Assembly: GCA_900543505.1 (NCBI GenBank)
Contig: UQSB01000060.1
Span: 1-11,124, forward strand
Direction of reading: 5' to 3'
Length of the DNA stretch: 11,124 bases
From: an uncultured Collinsella sp.
Lineage (GTDB): Bacteria > Actinomycetota > Coriobacteriia > Coriobacteriales > Coriobacteriaceae
The position numbers and the translations under genes are program-made. How positions within the stretch are numbered: position 1 is the stretch's first letter; the number at the start of each line of letters is the position of its first letter. A model generated the notes under the pieces. It was not told the origin of the DNA. It worked only from the letters and a program-made list of their open reading frames with translations, and did no database searches. Shown here one piece after another: positions 6,401 through 11,124 of the stretch.

Positions 6401-6723
6401 TCGTAGGTTACGCCCTCGCCGCCGGTGCGACCTTGCGGCGCGCCTAGGCGAACCTCGGGCTGGCCCTCGATATTGCAGATAAAGCTGTACCAGATAAGAC
6501 AGGGCTCGGTGCACTCAAGCTCTGCAGTAAATATGCCGTCGCCCTCGTGCGTCATGGGATACAGAGACTCACCGATTTCATCGACCCAGGTGCGCAGCGT
6601 AAGCGTTGCCTGGTTGGGGTCGGCATCCTCCAAAATCACCGAGAGTGCAACGGAAGTTCCAGTGGTCACAGCGCCAAACGGAGTGCGAAACTGCGGCAGG
6701 CGGCTGTTGTGAATCAATCTCAT
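3427..6723 (-). CDS. malQ: GH13 alpha-amylase/neopullulanase-type hydrolase fused to GH77 4-alpha-glucanotransferase
   Basis: A 1098-residue, probably cytosolic enzyme with no signal peptide or membrane segment. Residues ~1-120 form a beta-rich N-terminal domain like those preceding neopullulanases. Residues ~130-640 are a GH13 barrel with DGVFNHTG (Asp263, His268), GWRLDVADE (nucleophile Asp351), GEVWED (acid/base Glu380) and SSHDRPR (His454, Asp455). The WWGVGNMPAINES segment (310-322) is typical of the neopullulanase/cyclomaltodextrinase group. Residues ~645-1098 are a GH77 domain with GDIPMYVSDDSADAW (827-841), VRLDHFLGFHSYF (nucleophile Asp908), IAEDLG (Glu954) and STHDTSTLTGW (Asp1003). 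Both active sites look intact, so I infer that it hydrolyses maltodextrins or branch-derived oligosaccharides and disproportionates alpha-1,4-glucans. Separate proteins are the norm for these two activities. The gene follows the glycogen synthesis genes on the same strand but has its own predicted promoter. The upstream Shine-Dalgarno site is weak. Confidence 0.93.
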   Translation of the reverse strand: MRLIHNSRLPQFRTPFGAVTTGTSVALSVILEDADPNQATLTLRTWVDEIGESLYPMTHEGDGIFTAELECTEPCLIWYSFICNIEGQPEVRLGAPQGRTGGEGVTYDYAEVPSFQVTVYKHRENRPTWYERGMVYQIFPDRYARDENWRERTLAEVEKPRNGIQRRMVEDWNEPPVYERAEDGSIKTWDFYGGSLKGIQNDLPRIAELGFTAIYLNPIFEAASNHRYDTADYTKIDPILGTEQDFTELCQAAEKLGISIILDGVFNHTGDDSIYFNRYGNYPGVGAWQSEDSPWRDAFYFHEDGSYDCWWGVGNMPAINESSELVRERLLGKDGVIRKWLRAGAHGWRLDVADELSDDFLAEIKKAVLAEKPDALLLGEVWEDASNKISYGHLRRYLQGSELDSAMDYPFRDMVIGFLMGYKNAYQAAEEIETLRENYPREALSCALNLLSSHDRPRIISVLGGGPDESQLPECERSKWRLDENSMGLAKSRFWLATLMQMTFPGVPSIYYGDEYGLEGLTDPGNRRTLPTKDQLHDFDTLAIVKNASAVRRALPFMIDGEIKAFALNDEVLAYNRTGRDGESATVIINRSLRNSHRVTIPALDECASDVISGHECEIHNGTVTLDLYPLGSSIIYHHAEQRLQEPLDHGAGVVCHITSVPTDDGKPGTIGAPTRRFIDHLAAMGMRYWQVLPVNPTDFFRSPYAGPSAFAGNIDLLPESHEELAADFETWKAHGGEDADPLYTAFKHRNADWLEKYCVYMAVKKYFEGESRHDWPADVARYNEHLIDDKRFHDEAELQAYMQYRFDLAWCELMNYAHKKGIEVIGDIPMYVSDDSADAWSEPENFWLSDTGKAIEISGAPPDNFAPEGQVWGNPTFRWDHMKQNGYRWWMDRLRRAFSLYDRVRLDHFLGFHSYFSIPAGKACADGRWLAGPGKDLFQTAYDELGPLNFIAEDLGYLTPGVRAMASTCGFPGMDVLEFSDYDVRNGVHPTPGKILYTSTHDTSTLTGWCTRSFAGGDEPSGVEVAAKLMSDALASDAPLVMMPLQDVLGLGDDTRMNVPGVATGNWTWQADEADVAAAEGKTAQLLRNTHRFWGEA

Positions 6724-6746
6724 AGTACGGTCCAGTTCTATACAGT

Positions 6747-6764
6747 CATGGCCAACGGGCCATG
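6747..6764 (-). promoter_or_regulatory. Hairpin in the leader of the GH13-GH77 gene
   Basis: CATGGCC (6747-6753) pairs with GGCCATG (6758-6764) around a 4-nt loop AACG. It lies about 23 nt upstream of the start codon, in the predicted leader. It could influence ribosome access, given the weak Shine-Dalgarno site, but may be incidental. Confidence 0.3.
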
Positions 6765-6784
6765 GGCTAAACGCACAGTACTTA

Positions 6785-6813
6785 AGTATATCGTTGCACT
6801 TTAGTTGTATAAA
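6785..6813 (-). promoter_or_regulatory. Predicted promoter of the GH13-GH77 gene with overlapping palindromes
   Basis: On the - strand, TTTATA (6813-6808) is a 4/6 match to the -35 consensus. TATACT (6790-6785) is a 5/6 match to the -10 consensus, with ideal 17-nt spacing. A start near 6778 gives a leader of about 55 nt. The -35 box is overlapped by TAGTT-N5-AACTA (6802-6816), and the -10 box by the perfect palindrome TACTTAAGTA (6779-6788). Such positions suit repressor operators, for example a sugar-responsive regulator, but no regulator is identified here. Confidence 0.45.
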
Positions 6814-6928
6814 CTACAGCCGCTCATTATCGGCGAACGGTTGTCCTAGAAAATCGTTTTACCATCCACATTATCGCGATACTCGAAAACGCCTATGTAG
6901 ATAGTATTTGTAGCCAAACAAAACAGCT

Positions 6929-7062
6929 CCGGTTTACTACGACGAATTGAATGATCTCAACCACAGTCATTTTAGTGATATTAAAACTGCAGGTAGAAGC
7001 GTTGCCAATTTCGATGATTACTCGCCGTGGTCGGCCGGAGCCATTTTGTCGTAGTAAACCGG
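6929..7062. ncRNA. Inverted-repeat element with conserved core, copy 2 (candidate structured RNA)
   Basis: CCGGTTTACTACGAC (6929-6943) is the perfect reverse complement of 7048-7062. Three more pairs (6944-6946 with 7045-7047, one G-U) extend the stem to 18. The enclosed core at 6952-7021 is related to 2800-2871, sharing TGAT, ACCACAG, AAAACTGCAGGTAGA, TTG, AATTT and ATTAC in order. An inner helix ACCAC/GTGGT (6960-6964 with 7027-7031) occupies about the same place as the inner helix of copy 1. A competing pairing also exists: GCTCCGG at 6926-6932 with CCGGAGC at 7035-7041. T-rich sequence follows on both sides (CTCTTTTT on +, TGTTTTGTTT on -). It lies between glgA and the GH13-GH77 gene. The remaining gap sequence (6814-6928) shows only the palindrome TATCGCGATA at 6872-6881. 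Confidence 0.6.
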
Positions 7063-7091
7063 CCCTCTTTTTAATGCGGGGTTCAACCAAG

Positions 7092-7120
7092 AAGAGGGCG
7101 CCTGCTTTGGGCGCCCTCTT
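7092..7120. terminator. Intrinsic terminator downstream of glgA
   Basis: AAGAGGGCGCC (7092-7102) pairs perfectly with GGCGCCCTCTT (7110-7120) around a 7-nt loop. On the - strand the tail is CTTGGTTG, and on the + strand TTGCG follows after TCTT. It is placed 33 nt past the glgA stop codon, and I take it to end the glgC-glgD-glgA transcript. The U-tract on the - strand is short, so leakage is possible. Confidence 0.75.
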
Positions 7121-7152
7121 TTGCGTTGAGGATTAAGTTTTAATCGTCAGGA

Positions 7153-9525
7153 TTAGCGGCGCTTGCGGGTGGCAGTTGCCTTGCGGACGGAGGTCTTCTT
7201 GGTCGGAGCCTTTTCCTCGGCCGGAGTGGCGGGGGAGACCGGAGTCTCCTTGGCAGGCTCGGGCTTAGCCTCTGCCTTCGGTGCGGCCTTGACCTCAGCG
7301 GCCTTCGGCGTCGGCTTGGCCTTTACCTCGGCCTTGGGCTCCTCTTTGGCAGCAGCGGGCTTAGTCTCTGCTTTGGGAGTTGCGGTCTTTGCCATGGTCT
7401 TCTTGGCTGTCGTCGTGCGCTTGCGCGAGGTGGTCTTGGCGGCAGGCTTGGCCTCGACGGTTGCCTCCGCCTTGGACTCGGCAGGCGTCTCCTCGACCTT
7501 GGCGGCCGGCTTTGCGGCAGCCTTCGTTGCAGTGGCCTTGGTAGCTGTAGCTTTCTTGGTGGCAGGGGTCTTGGTTGTGCTCTTGGACGCGGTCGTCTTC
7601 TTGGCGGCGGTCTTGGCCGGAGCCTTTGCCGCGGGCTTAACCTCGGCTGCAGCGGTCTCGGCCTTTACCTCGGGAGCAGCCTCGGCCTCGGCGGCTTTCT
7701 TGGCAGCGGCGGTGGTGCGCTTGCGCGCGGTCGTTGTCTTGGCAGCGGTGGCCTTGCTCGCAGTCGCAGCCTTGCTCGCAGCGGCCTTCGTGGTCGTGGT
7801 CTTCTTAGCCGTCGTCTTACGAGTCGCGGTCTTCTTTGCCGCAGGCTTCGCAGCAGGCTTCTCCACGGACTCGGGCTCAGGAGCAACCTCAGCCTTCACC
7901 TCAGGCTCGGCCTTTGCGGGCTCAGGCTCAACCGGCTTCTCCTCGGCCTTGGGCTCATCAGCGGCAGCGCGCTCATTAAGGGGCGCCGCAGGCTCGGCCT
8001 CAGCGGCCACCGGTTCAGCAACAGCCTCAGGCTCGTCGACAACAGCCGCCGGCCTCTCAATCTCCGGATGCATAAAGAAGTACAGGTCCAGATACTTGTC
8101 GGCCGAGCGTGTCCAGCTAAAGTCCTGGCTCATGGCCTGCGTGACCAGTTGGTTCCAGGCATCGCGGTTGTCCCAGAACAGGCGTGCCGCGCGGAACACG
8201 GCGTCGCCCATCTCGTCGCCGTTAAAGTTACTAAACGAGAATCCCGTGCCCTCGCCGGTAAACTCGTTATACGGGATCACGGTGTCCTTCAGACCACCGG
8301 TCTCGCGCACGATGGGCAGGGTGCCGTAGCGCATGGCGATGATCTGCGACAGGCCGCAGGGCTCAAACTTCGAAGGCATCAGGAACATGTCGGCGGCAGC
8401 ATACATGCGCTGCGACAGCGCCGGATCGAACTCGATGCGCGCGGCCATGGTGCCGGGGTACTTGTCCTGGAAGTAGCGCAGGCCGTCCTCGTAGTCGCGG
8501 TCGCCGGTGCCCAGCACCGCCACCTGCACGCCGCCGGCCAGAATGCGGTCGAGCGCGTACATGACCAGGTCCATGCCCTTTTGGCGCGTCAGGCGCGTGA
8601 CCATCACCATGAGCGGGCGGTCGTCGCGAACCTCGAGCCCCAGCTCTTCCTGCAGCTTGGCCTTGCACACGGCCTTGCCGGAACGGTCCTCCACGGTGTA
8701 GTTGGCGGCAATGCGCTTGTCGGTCGCCGGGTCAAAGCCTGCCACATCAATGCCGTTCAGGATGCCCTGCAGCGCATAGGAGCGCTCGCGCAGCACGCCG
8801 TCCAGGCCCTCGCCAAACTCGGGCGTCTGGATCTCGTTGGCATAGGTGGGGCTCACCGTAGTGATGGCGTCGGCATAGCGCAGGGCGCCCAGCATGTAGT
8901 TGATGCTGCAGGCGTCGCAACGCAGCTGCGAGGCGGCCGCCGGAATGTGCGCCACACCCAGGATGTCCTCCATCACGGTGTCGCTAAACTGGCCCTGGAA
9001 CGCCACATTGTGGATCGAGAACACGGTCTTGACGCGGTCGTACAGCGGCAGGCCCTGGTAGAACTCGCGCAAGAACACGGGCGCCAGTGCCGTTTGCCAG
9101 TCGTTGCAGTGCAGTATGTCGCACTCAAAGCCGGCCGGCAGGTGCTGCAGACTCTCGGTGATGGCCTTGGAGAAGAACGCAAAGCGCTCGCCGTCGTCAA
9201 AGAAGCCGTACGGATAGTCGCGCGCAAAGTAGCGCTCGTTGTCGATGAACATATAGGTGACGCCGTCGTGCTCGAGCTTCTCGAGTCCGCAGTACTCGTT
9301 GCGCCAGCCCAGGCTCACGTAAAAGTCGGAGAAGTGCTCCATCTGTGCCTTGTACTCGTCCTTGATGGTGGCGTACTTGGGCACCATCACGATAACCTCG
9401 GCGCCGGCACGCACGAGCGCCGCAGGCAGCGAGCCCGCCACGTCGCCCAGGCCGCCGGTCTTCACAAACGGCGCGCACTCGGCCGAGGCAAACACGATCT
9501 GCATCTTTTTGCTGGAATCTGCCAT
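7153..9525 (-). CDS. glgA: Glycogen synthase (ADP-glucose type, GT5) with long histone-like C-terminal tail
   Basis: GlgA transfers glucose from ADP-glucose to the non-reducing end of alpha-1,4-glucan. The enzyme proper spans residues ~1-488, the usual family length (~480). It shows KTGGLGDVAGSLP (22-34, ADP-glucose binding), DILHCNDWQT (136-145), HNVAFQG (from His172), TRLTRQKG (310-317) and PSKFEPCGLSQ (384-394, with Glu388). Residues ~489-790 are an added low-complexity tail. It is first acidic and Glu/Ala/Pro rich, then strongly basic with many AKKTT/ATKA/RKRT units, ending RKATATRKRR. I chose ATG 9525 because GGGAGA (9530-9535) lies just upstream; the in-frame ATG at 9537 has no ribosome-binding site and would only add MGDN. 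The total is 790 residues. The gene follows glgD after 90 nt containing a hairpin. Confidence 0.96.
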   Translation of the reverse strand: MADSSKKMQIVFASAECAPFVKTGGLGDVAGSLPAALVRAGAEVIVMVPKYATIKDEYKAQMEHFSDFYVSLGWRNEYCGLEKLEHDGVTYMFIDNERYFARDYPYGFFDDGERFAFFSKAITESLQHLPAGFECDILHCNDWQTALAPVFLREFYQGLPLYDRVKTVFSIHNVAFQGQFSDTVMEDILGVAHIPAAASQLRCDACSINYMLGALRYADAITTVSPTYANEIQTPEFGEGLDGVLRERSYALQGILNGIDVAGFDPATDKRIAANYTVEDRSGKAVCKAKLQEELGLEVRDDRPLMVMVTRLTRQKGMDLVMYALDRILAGGVQVAVLGTGDRDYEDGLRYFQDKYPGTMAARIEFDPALSQRMYAAADMFLMPSKFEPCGLSQIIAMRYGTLPIVRETGGLKDTVIPYNEFTGEGTGFSFSNFNGDEMGDAVFRAARLFWDNRDAWNQLVTQAMSQDFSWTRSADKYLDLYFFMHPEIERPAAVVDEPEAVAEPVAAEAEPAAPLNERAAADEPKAEEKPVEPEPAKAEPEVKAEVAPEPESVEKPAAKPAAKKTATRKTTAKKTTTTKAAASKAATASKATAAKTTTARKRTTAAAKKAAEAEAAPEVKAETAAAEVKPAAKAPAKTAAKKTTASKSTTKTPATKKATATKATATKAAAKPAAKVEETPAESKAEATVEAKPAAKTTSRKRTTTAKKTMAKTATPKAETKPAAAKEEPKAEVKAKPTPKAAEVKAAPKAEAKPEPAKETPVSPATPAEEKAPTKKTSVRKATATRKRR
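7156..8061 (-). repeat. Low-complexity region encoding the Lys/Ala/Thr-rich tail of GlgA
   Basis: About 900 bp of degenerate repeats, such as TTGGCGGC/GTCTTCTTGG variants read on the + strand, encode residues ~489-790 of GlgA. The reading frame stays open throughout, which argues that the tail is maintained as protein. Composition resembles histone H1 or the C-terminal tails of actinobacterial HU-like proteins. Slippage makes this tract prone to length variation between strains. Confidence 0.8.
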
Positions 9526-9548
9526 ATTGTCTCCCATGTTGCAATTCG

Positions 9549-9584
9549 AGAATAGCCGCCTGGCGCTAACCGGGCGGCTATTCT
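9549..9584 (-). promoter_or_regulatory. Intercistronic hairpin between glgD and glgA
   Basis: AGAATAGCCGCCTGG (9549-9563) pairs with 9570-9584 over 15 positions (one G-U) around a 6-nt loop. No U-run follows on the - strand, so it is unlikely to be an efficient intrinsic terminator. It ends 24 nt before the glgA start. It could be an mRNA processing or stability element that sets glgA expression relative to glgCD. Confidence 0.6.
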
Positions 9585-9615
9585 ACATGTTACGAGCGAT
9601 GTTGCGGTGCCAACG

Positions 9616-10743
9616 TTAACGTACGATGGTGGTGTCGGAAGTTAACGGAGCCTTGCCCAGCACCAGGATGTTCTCGGGCGTGCCGCGAAGCTCGGTGTTG
9701 GTGGGGACCACGTTGTTCTTGTCCAAGATGGCGTTCTCAACGCGGGCGCCGCTCTTGATGATGCAGCTCTGGTTGATGATCGAGTTGGTCACCGAAGCGC
9801 CTTCCTCGACCACGACGCCGCGCGACAGGATCGAGTTGCGCACGGTGCCCTTGATGATGCAGCCGGCCGAGATAATCGAGTTGCACGCGTGGCTGCCGGT
9901 CGCATAGCGCGAAGGCGGCACGTCGTGAGCCTTGGTCAGGATCGGGCGCTCGGGATCGAAGAGCTGATCGGCCACGGTCTGGTCGAGCAGGTCCATGCTG
10001 CGGCGATACAGCGACTTTTCGCTAAACACGCCCACGACCTCGCCCTTGTACTCGTAGCTGCACACGTCGATGTTGCCAAAGTCGCCCTGGAGTGCCTCGA
10101 GCAGGTCCAGATAGTCGGCGGCCTGGTAGTGGTCGATAATCTCGAGCAGTGTCTCGCGGTTGACGATGCAGCAGTCCATGGAGGCGTTGTCGCCGTACAC
10201 GACGCCGGCGCTCACGCCCGTCAGGCGGCCGTTCTCGTTAATCTCGAGCTTGGTCTCGTCCTCGACATTGCGCGTGGCCTTGCAGTACACCACGGTCATC
10301 TGGGCACCGGAGTTCTCGTGCGCCTCGATGATGGTGTTGAGGTCCATGTTAAAGATGATGTTGGTGCCCATCATCACAACGTAGGGCTTCTCCGAGCGCT
10401 GGAACAGCGTCTTGTTGGAGATGATGTCGCGCAGCAGGAAGCGCATGCCGCCCTTGGTGGTGCCATACGCGTTGCCGGGCACCATGAACAGGCCGCCTTT
10501 CTTGCGGTCCAGGCCCCAGTCCTTGCCCGAGCCCACGTGATCGATCAGCGAGCGGTAGTTGCCCGGCATGACGACGCCGACGGTCTTGATGCCGGCGTTC
10601 ATCATGTTGGACAGCGGAAAGTCGATCAGGCGGTAGCGGCCCAAAAACGGAACGGATGCGATGGGGCGGTCCTTGAGCAGCACGCTGCCGTAGGTCGAAG
10701 AGTAGTTAGCGGTGATATAACCGATGGCCTTGCGATTGATCAT
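9616..10743 (-). CDS. glgD: GlgD, non-catalytic partner subunit of glucose-1-phosphate adenylyltransferase
   Basis: A 375-residue nucleotidyltransferase-fold protein with a C-terminal left-handed beta-helix of hexapeptide repeats (~285-345). The GlgC signature segment is recognisable as VPFLGRYRLIDFPLSNMMNAGI (31-52). However, the N-terminal nucleotide loop, which in active enzymes reads like GGGGTRL, is replaced by TANYSSTYGS (11-20). The segment corresponding to the catalytic GDHIY region reads MGTNIIFNMD (125-134), without the catalytic Asp. This is the pattern of GlgD, known from Firmicutes as an inactive partner that forms a complex with GlgC and raises its activity. An upstream in-frame start would overlap glgC. 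ATG 10743 is preferred because AAGGGGGAA lies 8 nt before it and homology begins there. Only 4 nt separate it from the glgC stop, so the two are co-transcribed. Confidence 0.94.
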   Translation of the reverse strand: MINRKAIGYITANYSSTYGSVLLKDRPIASVPFLGRYRLIDFPLSNMMNAGIKTVGVVMPGNYRSLIDHVGSGKDWGLDRKKGGLFMVPGNAYGTTKGGMRFLLRDIISNKTLFQRSEKPYVVMMGTNIIFNMDLNTIIEAHENSGAQMTVVYCKATRNVEDETKLEINENGRLTGVSAGVVYGDNASMDCCIVNRETLLEIIDHYQAADYLDLLEALQGDFGNIDVCSYEYKGEVVGVFSEKSLYRRSMDLLDQTVADQLFDPERPILTKAHDVPPSRYATGSHACNSIISAGCIIKGTVRNSILSRGVVVEEGASVTNSIINQSCIIKSGARVENAILDKNNVVPTNTELRGTPENILVLGKAPLTSDTTIVR

Positions 10744-10747
10744 CGGA

Positions 10748-11124
10748 TCATTCCCCCTTCCCGATAACGACGTCATTTCCAACGACGGCCGTATCCTTGG
10801 TGGTATCGACAGAGCCGAGCTTCACGCCCTCTTCGACCGTGGAGTTCTCGCCCAAAATAGCGCGGCAGATGTGCGCGCCGCTCTTAACGTGCGCACCCGG
10901 CAGCAGCACGGAGTCCTCGACCACGGCGCGCTCCTCGATGATGACATCGGTCGAAAGGATCGAGTGGCGAGCGGTGCCGTAGATCTTGCAGCCGTTGGAG
11001 ACCAGGCAGTCGTCCAGGCGGCCGTCCGGGCCAATGTAATGCGGCGGACGCGTGGTGATGTTGGACATGATGGGGAAGTGCTTGTCAAACAGATCGAACT
11101 CGGGGTTGTTGCCCAGCAGGTCCA
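10748..11124 (-). CDS. glgC: Glucose-1-phosphate adenylyltransferase, C-terminal part (5' end outside window)
   Basis: GlgC makes ADP-glucose from ATP and glucose-1-phosphate, the committed step of bacterial glycogen synthesis. Only the last 124 residues are present. The frame is open to the window edge, where it reads DLLGNNPEFDLFDKHFPI, a segment that in GlgC links the catalytic domain to the C-terminal domain. Hexapeptide-repeat beta-helix sequence follows, including GCKIYGTARHSIL and SGAHICRAILGENSTVEEG. The stop TGA (10750-10748) lies 4 nt from the glgD start. The catalytic domain, the gene's promoter and any genes upstream lie beyond position 11124. An internal ATG at 11068 is not the start. 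Confidence 0.93.
   Translation of the reverse strand, partial: DLLGNNPEFDLFDKHFPIMSNITTRPPHYIGPDGRLDDCLVSNGCKIYGTARHSILSTDVIIEERAVVEDSVLLPGAHVKSGAHICRAILGENSTVEEGVKLGSVDTTKDTAVVGNDVVIGKGE

Noticed and set aside
6893..7090. 65-codon - frame covering the copy 2 element
   Set aside because: It coincides with the inverted repeat and its conserved core; the related core in copy 1 does not keep this frame.
7156..8061. CRISPR-like or tandem repeat array
   Set aside because: Repeat units are irregular and degenerate, lie in an open frame and encode a low-complexity protein tail, with no constant repeats or spacers.
7163..8329. 388-codon + strand open frame opposite the GlgA tail
   Set aside because: Its Ala/Val/Leu-rich sequence is the mirror of the Lys/Ala/Thr repeats, with no ribosome-binding site or family features.
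8068..9555. 495-codon + strand open frame opposite glgA
   Set aside because: It lies antisense to the well-conserved GlgA catalytic domain. Long antisense frames are expected in GC-rich genes with C/G-ending codons, and the protein has no recognisable motif.

Overview
The window is a GC-rich bacterial chromosome segment. It most resembles Collinsella or a close relative in the Coriobacteriia. This is an inference from the GC-rich, GlgC/GlgD-type glycogen operon, the actinobacterial-style lysine/alanine-rich protein tail and the overall gene style. It cannot be proved without a database search.

Layout. Positions 1-301 are non-coding, with an inverted repeat (1-72) and a terminator-like hairpin (160-186). 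On the + strand fmt (302-1222) and rsmB (1219-2619) form a translationally coupled pair for initiator-tRNA formylation and 16S rRNA methylation. A dense non-coding island follows (2620-3101). It holds two 67-nt palindromes with conserved tips and compensating stem changes, a 128-nt inverted-repeat element between them, a minus-strand terminator-like hairpin and a strong bidirectional terminator. Everything from 3102 to the end is on the - strand. Reading in transcription order from the right edge: glgC (partial), glgD, glgA, a 429-nt gap, a large GH13-GH77 fusion enzyme, and a small FmdB-family zinc-ribbon gene.

Function. GlgC with its catalytically degenerate partner GlgD makes ADP-glucose, and GlgA polymerises it into alpha-1,4-glucan. 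The GH13-GH77 fusion hydrolyses and rearranges alpha-glucans or maltodextrins in the cytosol. The - strand half is therefore a storage-polysaccharide locus, with synthesis as one tight unit and degradation/remodelling as a separately promoted downstream gene.

Most unusual points. (1) The two intergenic gaps at 2781-2908 and 6929-7062 contain related elements: a ~70-nt core with the same ordered blocks, closed in each case by long complementary arms of completely different sequence. This is what a structured RNA family, or a non-autonomous repeat family, would look like. (2) In the first element the closing arm can instead form a U-tract terminator, giving mutually exclusive folds. (3) GlgA carries a ~300-residue histone-H1-like Lys/Ala/Thr tail. 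(4) A hydrolase and a glucanotransferase are fused in one polypeptide.
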